64,000 nucleotides of DNA, taken from Senegalimassilia anaerobia JC110 (GTDB lineage Bacteria; Actinomycetota; Coriobacteriia; Coriobacteriales; Eggerthellaceae). The notes beneath the pieces were generated by a model that was not told the DNA's origin, ran no database searches, and saw nothing but the letters and a program-made list of their open reading frames with translations. Both the position numbers and the translations under genes were made by a program. Each line of letters starts with the position of its first letter. Position 1 is the first letter of the stretch. Of this stretch, positions 25,487 to 34,317 are shown piece by piece. The stretch spans positions 440,212-504,211 of the forward strand of contig NZ_HE611015.1 of the NCBI RefSeq assembly GCF_000236865.1, in the 5' to 3' direction.

Positions 25487-26629
25487 CTACGCGTTGATGT
25501 AGATATAGATGATGCGCACGGTGTCGGCCAGGTTGCCCGAAGCGTTGGCCGTGCTGTAGTCGTACATGAGCACGCTCGACCAGGTGCGGGCGGCACCGTT
25601 GATGTCCACGGTTCCGTTGAACGAGCAGTTCTCCTTCACCAGCGTGGTGCCGTCCGATGCGTACGTGGAGTAAGAAGTCTTGTCGGTGGGCAGCTTGGCC
25701 GAGCCATCTGCCACGTTCACGCCCGCCTCGCGCAGCGTCTTCTCGACGATGTGCTCATTCTTCACGGCGTCGGCGAAGCTGAGCGAGCCGTACCCCAGCG
25801 ACGCGGTGGCGGCGGAGTAGCCGGCCTGAATGACCTTGCCGTCGGCGTCAAGGCCGAGATAGACCGTGGGCGTGCCCGAACGGGAATCGGCGGGTTCTGC
25901 GGTCAGGGCCACCGTGACGCTTTTCTTCACGGAATTGCCCTCTTCGTTGACGTCCTTGGAGGACGTGACCGTGGCACCGTGCGCAAGCGCGGTGACGGCC
26001 GCATCCTGGGTTTGCCCCAGCGCGCCGACCAGATTGGGAACCTCGGTCTTCTTGGCGGTGGTGGCGCTTGCCGCGTCCTTACCGGAGTTGTCCTGGGAAA
26101 GGTTGCCCACATCGGTGGACTGCTGCTGGGCCTGGGTCTGCTGCACCATGGCGCGGCTGGACTCGTTCCACAGCTGGAAGGCGAAATATCCCAGTGCGCA
26201 GGCGAGCACCACGAGCAGGGCCACGATGATCACGAGCACGCGACGGACGCGACGCGACTTCTTGAGATGCGGATGCTCCACCGGATCGGGCTTGCCGTGG
26301 CGGCCGCAGTTCTGGACGGGCGCGGCGGCGGGGACCTCGTCGCCGAACACGGGCTCGTCGCGCGGCTCAAGGCTTTCCACCGGATCGGAATAGTCTTCTG
26401 AGGTGTCGCCTTGGTACTTGAAGCCGGCGGCATGCGCGCCGTGGGATGCCGCGACGGGCGCGAACGCCTCGGTCAGGCCGAGCGACGTATCGCCGTCGGC
26501 CGCGCCGCGATGCTCGAGGGCGTCGCCGGCGCCGATAGGCGCGAACGCCTCGGTCAGACCCAGGGATGCGTCGCCCTCAGGCTGCTGCTTGCGGGCGCCG
26601 CGGGCGATGTTGAAGCTATGCTTGGACAT
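25487..26629 (-). CDS. Single-pass membrane protein with PASTA-like domain and duplicated cytoplasmic motif
   Basis: This 380-residue protein has not been recognised beyond parts. Residues 1-125 are polar and contain the same decapeptide SLGLTEAFAP twice (22-31 and 49-58). A basic KKSRRVRR segment precedes one membrane helix at 131-152. The outside part starts with a Gln/Ser linker and a PASTA-like stretch (EVPNLVGALGQTQDAAVTALA, from residue 196), then an unknown domain of ~130 residues ending at the C-terminus. PASTA domains usually sit on Ser/Thr kinases and PBPs and touch peptidoglycan; no kinase domain is present here. The next gene downstream on this strand is infC, behind its own promoter. 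Confidence 0.7.
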   Translation of the reverse strand: MSKHSFNIARGARKQQPEGDASLGLTEAFAPIGAGDALEHRGAADGDTSLGLTEAFAPVAASHGAHAAGFKYQGDTSEDYSDPVESLEPRDEPVFGDEVPAAAPVQNCGRHGKPDPVEHPHLKKSRRVRRVLVIIVALLVVLACALGYFAFQLWNESSRAMVQQTQAQQQSTDVGNLSQDNSGKDAASATTAKKTEVPNLVGALGQTQDAAVTALAHGATVTSSKDVNEEGNSVKKSVTVALTAEPADSRSGTPTVYLGLDADGKVIQAGYSAATASLGYGSLSFADAVKNEHIVEKTLREAGVNVADGSAKLPTDKTSYSTYASDGTTLVKENCSFNGTVDINGAARTWSSVLMYDYSTANASGNLADTVRIIYIYINA

Positions 26630-26658
26630 AGTCAGGCCTTTCTCTTGAAAACAGCCGA

Positions 26659-27063
26659 TCAGCGCATGAACAGGGCGAAGTAGACGATCGCCGCGATGAT
26701 GACGACCCCAACGCCGACGAGCACCGCCTTCTGCATGCCCGACATGGGGCCGGCATCCAGGTCCTCGAGCGTCTGCTCGGCGCGATGGACAGGCTGCGTA
26801 CGGCTATCGGACACAGCGGTTTCCGGCTTGCGGGCGTGCGCGGCATGCGGCTTGGCGGCATGGTTCCCGGCAGGCACCTGCTGCGCCGCATGCTGCGGCT
26901 CAGGCACCGCCACGGGAGCAACCTGAGGCTCGGGTTCTGCGTAAACGGCCTCTTCAAGAAAATCTTCGCCCTGATGGCGGCCGTAAGCTCCTGCTTGGAT
27001 GACCACATCATCGTCATCGGCGGCATTGACCGTGATATGGGAGAAGCGCCGATCTTGCGCCAT
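26659..27063 (-). CDS. Small tail-anchored membrane protein, unknown
   Basis: This 134-residue protein has a polar N-terminal ~105 residues, rich in Ala, Pro, Glu and His (EPEPQVAPVAVPEPQHAAQQ), and one hydrophobic helix at the very C-terminus (AVLVGVGVVIIAAIVYFALF), so most of it would be cytoplasmic. ATG 27063 has AAGGAGG 7 bases upstream and is preferred over the longer frame. It lies 29 bases before the PASTA-like gene on the same strand, so the two are probably co-transcribed. No family recognised. Confidence 0.65.
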   Translation of the reverse strand: MAQDRRFSHITVNAADDDDVVIQAGAYGRHQGEDFLEEAVYAEPEPQVAPVAVPEPQHAAQQVPAGNHAAKPHAAHARKPETAVSDSRTQPVHRAEQTLEDLDAGPMSGMQKAVLVGVGVVIIAAIVYFALFMR

Positions 27064-27236
27064 ACCGTACCTCCTTGTGCGTTTCCATGCTGTGTATGCC
27101 ACCGATTATAAAGGATTGGCTAGCAGGCCCCGGCACCTAGGTAGAAAAACCACGGAGCAGTCCCGGCACCTTGCCCGGCCCCGCTGCCGTTGTGCGACAA
27201 TAGCGGGCGAAACCAGTAAAGAGAAAGGCGGCTTGC

Positions 27237-30191
27237 ATGAACCTTGAACAAGGCCAGGAACTACACGGGTTCACCGTGCTCACGGCCGAGCCCTTGCCCG
27301 AGATCGACGGCGATGCCTACACGCTCTCCCATCCGGTAAGCGGCGCGAAACTTCTATACCTGCGCAACGACGACCGCAACAAGGCGTTCTCCATCGCCTT
27401 CCGCACCCCTCCGGCCGACGACACCGGCGTGTTCCACATCCTGGAGCACTCGGTTTTGTGCGGTTCGGAGAAGTTCCCCGTCAAGGAGCCCTTCGTCAAC
27501 CTGCTGAAAACCAGCATGCAGACGTTTTTGAACGCCATGACCTTCGGCGATAAGACGCTCTATCCCGTAGCCTCCACCAACGACCAGGACCTCATGAACC
27601 TGGCCGACGTCTACATGGACGCGGTGCTGCACCCCGACATCTACCGCAAGCGCCAGGTGTTCGAGCAGGAAGGCTGGCACCTTGAGGTGGCCGACGCCGA
27701 TGAGGCCCAGGCCGAGACCGGCCGTCAGCTTACCTATAACGGCGTGGTGTACAACGAGATGAAAGGCGCGCTGTCCGATTCCACCAGCGTGCTGTACGAC
27801 CAGCTGCAGGCAAGCCTGTTCCCCGACACCCCCTACGCGTTCGAGTCCGGCGGCACCCCCGAGGCCATCCCCACGCTCACCTACGAGCACTACCTCGAGG
27901 AACACGAGCGGCACTACCGCCTGGACAACAGCTACATCGTCTTGTACGGCAACCTGGACCTTGACCGCATGCTGGCGTTCTTGGATGAGCGCTACCTGAC
28001 GCCCGTGGCCGCCGAGCAGGCGAAACGCCGCGAGCAGCGCGCAGCCGAGGGGCTTGAGGAGCTTGCACCGCGCACCTTGCCCGTGCAAGGGCCCGTGCGC
28101 GCCCTGGGCGTGCGCCGCGAGATGGCAACCGCGCCGGAAAACGCCTGCATGGGCCTGGGCTGGGTCATCGGGCACGTGCGCGAGCGCACGCGCATCGTGG
28201 CAACCGACATCTTGCTCGACGCCATCGCCGGCAGCAACGAGGCGCCGCTCAAGCGCGCGCTTCTGGACTCCGGTATAGCCGGGGACGTGCAATCCTACCT
28301 GGCCGACTCCGTGCAGCAGCCCTTCGCCGTGCTACAGGTGCGCGACCTGGGCGAAGATGCCGCGAAGCGTTTGCGCCCTGCCGTGGATGCCGAGCTTGAG
28401 CGCCTGGCCGCGGGCGGCTTGGACCATGCGCTCGTGGAGGCGTCCATCTCCCGCGCCGAGTTCGTCATGCGCGAACGCGACTTCGGCATGGCCGACGGCG
28501 TGGCGCTTGCCATGACCTCGCTGTGCGGCTGGCTCTACGACGACGATCTTGCCACAGCCTATCTGCGCTACGAGGACGACTTCGCCTACCTGCGCCGCGC
28601 GCTTGACGAGGGCTATTTCGAAGACCTTATCCGCGAGGTGTTCCTGGACAGCGCCCATATGGCCGAGGTGGAGGTGGTCCCCGTCGAGAAGCAGGACGAC
28701 CCCGGGCAGCGACGCCTGACCGAACTTGCCGCCGGCTTCGCCGACGACGACTTCCAGCGCATCGAGGACGAGGTCGTGCTGCTCCGCCGCATGCAAGAGG
28801 CGCCGGATGCGCCCGAGGATGTGGCGAAGCTGCCTCAGCTGACGGTCGCCGACATCGGACCGGCACCCGTCGAGCCCGTCTACGGTCTGGCCGAGGGCAC
28901 GCCCGTTCCCTGCATCCGCCATCACCTGCCCACGCGCGGCCTGGTCTTCGCCTACCGCTACTTCGATATGAGCTGCCTTGATTTCGAGGACCTGCCCTAT
29001 GCGGCAGTTCTCGGCATCGTGCTGGGAAAATTGGGCACCGATGCGCATTCGGCGGCCGAGATCGACACGCTCGCCAACGGCAAGCTGGGCAACTGCTCGT
29101 TTTTCTGCGAGGTGTACGAGGACGAGCACGACCCCGATGCCGTAACGCCCACGTTCGTGGCAAGCGCATCGGCTTTGGCCGAAAACGTCGAATGGCTGGC
29201 CGAGCTGCCGAGCGAGATCCTGGCGCGGACCGACTTCGCCGACACCGGCAAGATCCGCGACGCGCTGCAGCAGCGCCGCATCGGCATGGAGCAGAGCTTC
29301 GCCAACGCCGGGCATGCAGCGGCCATGGCACGCCTGACGTCGTACTTCCTACCTGCCGGCGTGGTGCGCCAGCAGCTCGGCGGCGTGGACTTCCACCGCT
29401 TCCTGGTAGAGCTGCTGGATAACTTCGACGATCGCGCCGATGAGCTGGCGAAACGCCTGAATGATGTGGCGCATAGGCTGTTCGACGGGTCGAACTTGCT
29501 GGTGTCGATCGCCGGCAGCGACGAGTGCGTCATGCGCTTCTGGCAATGCGCCGGCATCACGGCTGACACGGGCAAGTCCCCTGCCGCGCTGAAGATCCCG
29601 AAGCCGAAGGTGCGCAACGAGGCGTTCATCGTGCCCACCGACGTGTGCTACGCCTCCACGGGCTTCGACCGCCGCTCGCTCGGCGCGCCTTACACCGGCG
29701 TATGGCAGATCGCGGCGCGCGTGCTTTCCTATGATTACCTGTGGAACGAGGTGCGCGTGAAAGGCGGCGCCTACGGGGCGGGCTTCCAAGCGGCGCGCAG
29801 CGGCACTGTGCGCTTCTATTCGTATCGCGACCCGCATCTGGACGAGACGTTGGAGCGGTTCAACGGCACGCCCGCATGGCTTGCCGCGTTCGATCCCGCG
29901 CCCGAGGAGATGGACGGCTACGTGGTCAGCACGGTCGCCGGCTTCGATGCTCCCCTCAAGGAGCGCATGCAGATCCGCCGCCAGGACGGCGACTTCCTGA
30001 GCGGGCGCACGCCCGAGGCGCGCGCGCAGACGCGAGCGGAGATGATCGGGGCCACGCCCGAGAAGCTTCGCGAGCTTGCATGCGTCATCGAAGGGGCACT
30101 TGGCAAGGAAGCCGTCTGCGTGTTCGGCAACAAGGCCATCCTTGAGGGCGCGAAAGCCGACCTGAACGTGATCGACCTGCTCAACGGCTAG
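27237..30191 (+). CDS. M16C zinc metallopeptidase (presequence-protease-like)
   Basis: This 984-residue insulinase-family peptidase has the inverted zinc motif H67-x-x-E70-H71 (FHILEHSVLCG), with the third ligand expected at the Glu of YNEMKGALSD. The two M16 halves and the M16C-specific C-terminal domain are all present at full family length. It has no signal peptide, so it should degrade oligopeptides in the cytoplasm. ATG 27237 follows AGAAAGGCGGC. A long hairpin terminator follows. Confidence 0.93.
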   Translation: MNLEQGQELHGFTVLTAEPLPEIDGDAYTLSHPVSGAKLLYLRNDDRNKAFSIAFRTPPADDTGVFHILEHSVLCGSEKFPVKEPFVNLLKTSMQTFLNAMTFGDKTLYPVASTNDQDLMNLADVYMDAVLHPDIYRKRQVFEQEGWHLEVADADEAQAETGRQLTYNGVVYNEMKGALSDSTSVLYDQLQASLFPDTPYAFESGGTPEAIPTLTYEHYLEEHERHYRLDNSYIVLYGNLDLDRMLAFLDERYLTPVAAEQAKRREQRAAEGLEELAPRTLPVQGPVRALGVRREMATAPENACMGLGWVIGHVRERTRIVATDILLDAIAGSNEAPLKRALLDSGIAGDVQSYLADSVQQPFAVLQVRDLGEDAAKRLRPAVDAELERLAAGGLDHALVEASISRAEFVMRERDFGMADGVALAMTSLCGWLYDDDLATAYLRYEDDFAYLRRALDEGYFEDLIREVFLDSAHMAEVEVVPVEKQDDPGQRRLTELAAGFADDDFQRIEDEVVLLRRMQEAPDAPEDVAKLPQLTVADIGPAPVEPVYGLAEGTPVPCIRHHLPTRGLVFAYRYFDMSCLDFEDLPYAAVLGIVLGKLGTDAHSAAEIDTLANGKLGNCSFFCEVYEDEHDPDAVTPTFVASASALAENVEWLAELPSEILARTDFADTGKIRDALQQRRIGMEQSFANAGHAAAMARLTSYFLPAGVVRQQLGGVDFHRFLVELLDNFDDRADELAKRLNDVAHRLFDGSNLLVSIAGSDECVMRFWQCAGITADTGKSPAALKIPKPKVRNEAFIVPTDVCYASTGFDRRSLGAPYTGVWQIAARVLSYDYLWNEVRVKGGAYGAGFQAARSGTVRFYSYRDPHLDETLERFNGTPAWLAAFDPAPEEMDGYVVSTVAGFDAPLKERMQIRRQDGDFLSGRTPEARAQTRAEMIGATPEKLRELACVIEGALGKEAVCVFGNKAILEGAKADLNVIDLLNG

Positions 30192-30233
30192 CGCCGCAAG
30201 CCGCGGCAACGCTCGAAGGCCCTGAAAACGGCG

Positions 30234-30288
30234 AATCGCCGCAGGCAAGGCCCGCGCAAGATGTGGGACCGTGCCTGCGGCGATTTTT
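30234..30288 (+). terminator. Terminator of the M16C peptidase gene
   Basis: A 14-bp perfect stem (aatcgccgcaggca and its complement) with a 24-base loop is followed by TTTTTG. Confidence 0.8.
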
Positions 30289-30353
30289 GTTTGCGCTGAA
30301 CGCGTGGCGGCCCGGGAACGCTTATCCGAGCCGCCTCTGTCCAAAGCCGACGA

Positions 30354-31706
30354 TTATTCGAACTCGTCCACGAAATGCAAGATCATGGCCGCGCTCGTGG
30401 GGGTCATGCGCTCGCCGGGCAACGTGCGCTCGCTCACGGGGATGCCGCGGGCGATGATGGCCGACGTTGCCGGAGCCGGGATGGAAAGCGTCCCATGGGC
30501 GCATTCCACTTCGCCCTTCCCTGTTTGCGCGACCGTGGCCACGATGCGCTTGGCGCCCGTGGCTTCCACCGCCAGGCAGACGAGCAGCGTGTTGCGGATG
30601 CGGGAGCCGTCGCCGACTTCATGGAAGTGGGTTTGCTCGACCGCGCAGCCGTGCGCGGCAGCCTCGGCTTCGGCCAAGATGGTGTAGATGGCGCGCATAT
30701 GGTCGCGCACCGCCGGCGAAACCGCCAAGCCGTCGATGGTGGCAAGAACCTCCCCGATATCGTGATGATGGCGATCGGGGACGCCTGCGGCATCGGCCGC
30801 CGCCTCAAGACGCTGGCGAGAATCGGGCGGCAGCTGCAGCAGGGTATCGCCCAAAAGCTGGTTGCGCGTGGCGTTCTCGGCAAGGTTCCATCTAAGGGTT
30901 TTCATGTCAGGTTCTCCTTCTCCATGCTGGCTGCCCGCACGCTCGATCATATGGGCCTGATATCCCGCGCCGAACCCGTTGTCGATGTTGATCACGGAAA
31001 CGCCCGACGCGCACGAATTGAGCATAGCCAGAAGCGCCGCCACGCCGCCGAAGCTGGCGCCGTAACCCACCGACGTGGGAACGGCGATCACGGGGCATGC
31101 GACCATCCCGCCGACCACGCTGGCAAGCGCCCCCTCCATGCCCGCCACGGCCACTACGCAGCTGGCGCCTGCGATGTCCCCCCGATGCGCCAGGAGGCGA
31201 TGGATGCCCGCAACCCCCACATCATACAGGCGAACCACGCGCGATCCGAGCACCTCGGCGGTAACGGCCGCCTCCTCGGCGCAGTACAGGTCGCTGGTAC
31301 CCGCGCACGCCACCGCGATGTAGCTATCGCGCGTCGGCTTTGCCGGCGCGCCGAGCAAGCCCAGCTGAGGAACGGGTCGATACTCGAATGCCGCCGCAGC
31401 CTGCGGGTCGCGAACGAGCAGCGCAGCCCGCACCGCTTCCGCCTTCTGCGCTTCAAGCCTGGTGACGAGCACGCACGCCTGACCGGCATCGCGCAGGGCC
31501 AGGCAGATACCGGCGATCTGATCTGCCGTCTTGCCGGCTCCGTAGACCACCTCGCCAGCGCCCGTGCGCCGCGCGCGATCGGTGTCGACCTTCGCGAAAC
31601 CAAGGTCGGAATAGCCCTGGTCGGCAAGGCTTCGCTGGGCATCGATCGGGCTTACCGAGCCCGATGCCACCTGCTCGAGCATGTGCAGGACCTGCTGCGG
31701 TTCCAT
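30354..31706 (-). CDS. LarB-LarC1 fusion, nickel-pincer cofactor biosynthesis type
   Basis: This 450-residue fusion has residues 1 to ~255 as LarB (PurE-like), including VYGAGKTADQIAGICLAL, GTSDLYCAEEAAVTAE, VAVAGMEGALASVVGGM and GYGASFGGVAALLAMLNSC. LarB carboxylates nicotinic acid adenine dinucleotide. Residues from ~268 match the LarC1 half of the nickel insertase: HFHEVGDGS, CAHGTLSIPAPAT and GERMTPTSAAMI. The usual FSGxSGDM opening and the whole LarC2 domain are missing. An internal ATG (30905, M268) has GGAGAAGGAG upstream, so the LarC part could also be made alone. No larA or larE is in the window. Confidence 0.85.
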   Translation of the reverse strand: MEPQQVLHMLEQVASGSVSPIDAQRSLADQGYSDLGFAKVDTDRARRTGAGEVVYGAGKTADQIAGICLALRDAGQACVLVTRLEAQKAEAVRAALLVRDPQAAAAFEYRPVPQLGLLGAPAKPTRDSYIAVACAGTSDLYCAEEAAVTAEVLGSRVVRLYDVGVAGIHRLLAHRGDIAGASCVVAVAGMEGALASVVGGMVACPVIAVPTSVGYGASFGGVAALLAMLNSCASGVSVINIDNGFGAGYQAHMIERAGSQHGEGEPDMKTLRWNLAENATRNQLLGDTLLQLPPDSRQRLEAAADAAGVPDRHHHDIGEVLATIDGLAVSPAVRDHMRAIYTILAEAEAAAHGCAVEQTHFHEVGDGSRIRNTLLVCLAVEATGAKRIVATVAQTGKGEVECAHGTLSIPAPATSAIIARGIPVSERTLPGERMTPTSAAMILHFVDEFE

Positions 31707-31974
31707 AAGCCCGCTCCTTTCCCGCCCGCTAAACGCGGACCGTCGTTAATTCCCAACCATTGAAGCACTAGAAGCTAACTTCAGGTCAAGCGCCATTGGA
31801 AGGCTGCACGCTTTCGCCATAGGCGCGTGGCAAAACGTCGCTGGCCTGATAGCCGGCGCGCATGTGAGGACCGCGGCCGGCACCGCAAAGCTTCGCGATG
31901 GCAGCGGCCCAGCACGGTGCAGGCCGCCGCTACGGACGGCAAGGCCCTCGCGAGCAAGCGCCATCCGGTACAGC
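31707..31974. other. Intergenic region, no gene seen
   Basis: These 268 bases lie between the LarB-LarC start and the terminator of the next gene. A 76-codon minus-strand frame (31746-31976) exists but has no ribosome-binding site and no family resemblance. A short repeat, caaggccc(t/c)cgc, occurs twice (31940s and 31974s). Confidence 0.4.
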
Positions 31975-32000
31975 AAGGCCCCCGCAATTGCGAGGGCCTT
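31975..32000 (-). terminator. Hairpin after the solute-binding protein gene
   Basis: Stem aaggcccccgc / gcgagggcctt, with one mismatch-type pair and a 4-base AATT loop, lies 35 bases past the stop. It has no U-tract. Confidence 0.55.
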
Positions 32001-32034
32001 GATTGAAGATGAAGCCGGCTGCAGCTTGCGACCG

Positions 32035-33108
32035 TTAGTTCGAAGCGGTGCTTGCGGCGCCGTTCGAAGCGCTGGAGTCGCTAGTGCTGCTGGAATCAGC
32101 GGAGCTGCTAGCGGAATCGGAGTTGCTGGTCTTGCTGTCGGAATCCGTGCCAGCAGTCTTGTTGTCGGAGTCGGCCTTGTTGGTATTGGAACCGGTGTTG
32201 CCCGTGAGCGTGCCGATAGCCGCGTTGGCGGAGTTGAGCACCTTGCTCATGTCATCCCCATCGTCGGAGGCACCGGCGGTCAGCTTGATGCCGGAAAGGT
32301 CCATTGTGGTGCCGAGCCACTTCTTCTGGATGATCGAGGACACGCCGTTGGAGTTCATTGCGGAAAGCGCGTTGGAAACGGCCTGCTTAAGCTGGGTGTT
32401 GCCATCGAGCACGCCTACGCAATAGCCGCTGGCCTGCTGCATAAGCGCGACCATGTGAACGTCCATGCCGGCGTTGTTGGAGACATAGGACCCCACAACG
32501 GCGTCGGCTGCCACATACTGCACCTTGCCGGACTCGAGCGCGGAGAAGGCGCTCTTGAGGTCCTCGGTGGTGGTGATGGTGGAGTTGTCGAACTCATTGG
32601 TGACGGCCCAGGCGCTGTTGGAGGACACCTGCGCGGCGATCTTGGTGGAAGCGGAGTTCGCCGGCACCGTGGAGTTGGAGGACTGGGCGAACAGCGCCAC
32701 GGCGGTGGGCAGGTACGTGTCGGAAGTCCAGAAGCTAGGTGAATCGGACTTGTTCACGCCCATGACCACATCGACCTTGCCGGAGGTGAGCGCACCGGCG
32801 GCGTCGGTGGAAACGTCCACGACCTCGAGCTTCAGGCCGAGCTGGTCGGCCAGGGCGGCCGCCATGTCGACGTCGATGCCGACGATCTTCGTGGAAGAGG
32901 AGGGCTGGCCTGCCAAAGGCGCGTTGTTTGCGTTGACGCCGACGCGCAGGATGCCTTCCTGGGCGATGACGGGCTTGCTGACCGAAGGCGTTGCCTCGGG
33001 CGGCGTATACGATTCCTGCTGCTGTTGGCAACCGGTGGCAAGCAGCAGCATGGCGGCGCAGCAGACGGCCGCGGCGCAGCATGCGGCAAAGCGCTTGAGA
33101 TGCTTCAT
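32035..33108 (-). CDS. Amino-acid-type ABC transporter substrate-binding lipoprotein
   Basis: This 357-residue lipoprotein has an N-terminal signal with lipobox LATGC. The SBP_bac_3 fold follows (GILRVGVNANNAPLAG, KIVGIDVDMAAALADQLGLKLEVVD, GKVDVVMGVN, GYCVGVLDGNTQLKQAVSNAL). After about residue 285 comes a ~70-residue Ser/Asp/Thr/Asn-rich tail. No permease or ATPase gene is nearby, so it is an orphan binding protein or works with a distant transporter. ATG 33108 has GGAGGAAG upstream; the longer frame is not supported. Confidence 0.9.
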   Translation of the reverse strand: MKHLKRFAACCAAAVCCAAMLLLATGCQQQQESYTPPEATPSVSKPVIAQEGILRVGVNANNAPLAGQPSSSTKIVGIDVDMAAALADQLGLKLEVVDVSTDAAGALTSGKVDVVMGVNKSDSPSFWTSDTYLPTAVALFAQSSNSTVPANSASTKIAAQVSSNSAWAVTNEFDNSTITTTEDLKSAFSALESGKVQYVAADAVVGSYVSNNAGMDVHMVALMQQASGYCVGVLDGNTQLKQAVSNALSAMNSNGVSSIIQKKWLGTTMDLSGIKLTAGASDDGDDMSKVLNSANAAIGTLTGNTGSNTNKADSDNKTAGTDSDSKTSNSDSASSSADSSSTSDSSASNGAASTASN

Positions 33109-33478
33109 GTTCCGACTTCCTCCATCTCGTGCATATGAGAACAAGCTTCTTCCGACTGACCTAGTTTTCGACCCCACACTCGCGCACCGGGGCTTGGCTT
33201 TCGCGCCACCCTCTCCCCCGTCGCGACGGTATGCCGCTCGTATAAACGGAGGGTGCGTCTTACCTCTAGGATACGCCGTGCTCGCCTTCGCGGACGCGCC
33301 GCGGGACTTACGTGGATCCTTTCGACCGCATCTGCCATGGACTAGGGCCTTCGTGGAAAGCCCGCAACTACAGACTCGAAAGAAGCCTTAGTAGTGTATC
33401 AGATACGCAAGGAGCGGAGGGTTTCGCGGCGCGTTTTCCGCAAGGGTTTCGCAAGACGACGCGCTTACGCTTCAAAGC
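33109..33478. promoter_or_regulatory. Divergent region between the binding-protein gene and comF
   Basis: These 370 bases should contain promoters for both directions; none stands out with both boxes. The minus-strand leader is unusually long and GC-structured, and a regulatory RNA cannot be excluded. No conserved riboswitch core was recognised. Confidence 0.35.
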
Positions 33479-34222
33479 ATGGGAATGCTGTCGAACATAG
33501 CAGGGGCCTGCGCCCCGATAGCCGCCGAAGCCGCGGAGGCCTTGGCCGAGACCGTATGGCCGACGCGATGCGCGATCTGCGACGCGCCTGGGCATGTTCT
33601 GTGCGATTCCTGCCGGATGGCGCTCGCGTACGTGGACTGGTGGCGCGCCTGCCCCCGCTGCGGTGCACCGTTCGGGCGCTTGCAGTGCTGCGAGTGCAAC
33701 GAGGTGATGCTCGCGGCGCAAGGACGCACGCGGCCGGCGTTCGACGGCATGGCGGCGGCGGTGTCGTTCGAGGAAGGCGCGGCGCGCATCGTGCGCACCT
33801 GGAAAGACGCCGGGGAAAGACGACTGGCATCCGAGATGGCGCGGCTCATGCTTCCCCAGGTGCCCCCCGCATGGCTTGCCGGCGCAACGGCCACGCCCAT
33901 ACCCGCGAGCGCCGCCGCACGCCGCCGGCGCGGCTTCGACCACGGCCGCGAACTCGCCTGCGCCGTTGCCGGCATGGCGGGGATCCCCATGGTCGAGGCG
34001 CTGGCGCGGCCTCGCACCTTCGACCAGCGCGCGCTCGGACGGCGCGGGCGCATCCACAACCTGCAGGGGCGCTTCCAGACGCTGCCGGGCGCCACGGTGC
34101 CCGCCCGCATCCTGCTCATAGACGATGTCTGCACCACAGGCTCCACCATGAACGCGGCCTGCGACGCCCTGCGCGCGGCGGGTGCGGTGGAGCTGCACTG
34201 CCTGGTGTTCGCCCGTGTCTAG
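33479..34222 (+). CDS. comF: ComF-family double zinc ribbon/phosphoribosyltransferase protein
   Basis: This 247-residue protein has an N-terminal double zinc ribbon (CAICDAPGHVLCDSC, then CPRCGAPFGRLQCCEC) followed by a PRTase-fold domain with the PRPP loop ILLIDDVCTTGST near residue 207. ComF proteins act in the cytoplasm during uptake of transforming DNA and are also found in non-competent bacteria, where their role is unknown. The ATG at 33485 is an alternative start. No other competence genes are in the window. Confidence 0.9.
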   Translation: MGMLSNIAGACAPIAAEAAEALAETVWPTRCAICDAPGHVLCDSCRMALAYVDWWRACPRCGAPFGRLQCCECNEVMLAAQGRTRPAFDGMAAAVSFEEGAARIVRTWKDAGERRLASEMARLMLPQVPPAWLAGATATPIPASAAARRRRGFDHGRELACAVAGMAGIPMVEALARPRTFDQRALGRRGRIHNLQGRFQTLPGATVPARILLIDDVCTTGSTMNAACDALRAAGAVELHCLVFARV

Positions 34223-34262
34223 CGAACGCGCCCGCGCATGTTGAATCCCGCCCGCCACGCAA

Positions 34263-34288
34263 GGAAGGCGGCCCCAAGGCCGCCTTCC
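34263..34288. terminator. Bidirectional terminator between comF and the glycosyltransferase gene
   Basis: An 11-bp perfect stem, ggaaggcggcc / ggccgccttcc, with loop CCAA sits between two convergent genes. U-tracts are weak on both sides. Confidence 0.7.
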
Positions 34289-34317
34289 CATTTCGTACGC
34301 TATTTCGCCGTTGCGCG

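Noticed and set aside
31746-31976. 76-codon minus-strand frame between the binding-protein and LarB-LarC genes
   Set aside because: No ribosome-binding site, no family match, composition like non-coding GC-rich DNA.
33145-33161. Minus-strand GGTCAGTCGGAAGAAGC, similar to the SRP RNA core
   Set aside because: The symmetric partner strand of the SRP hairpin and the GGAAGCAGCC context are missing; a chance match in a leader.
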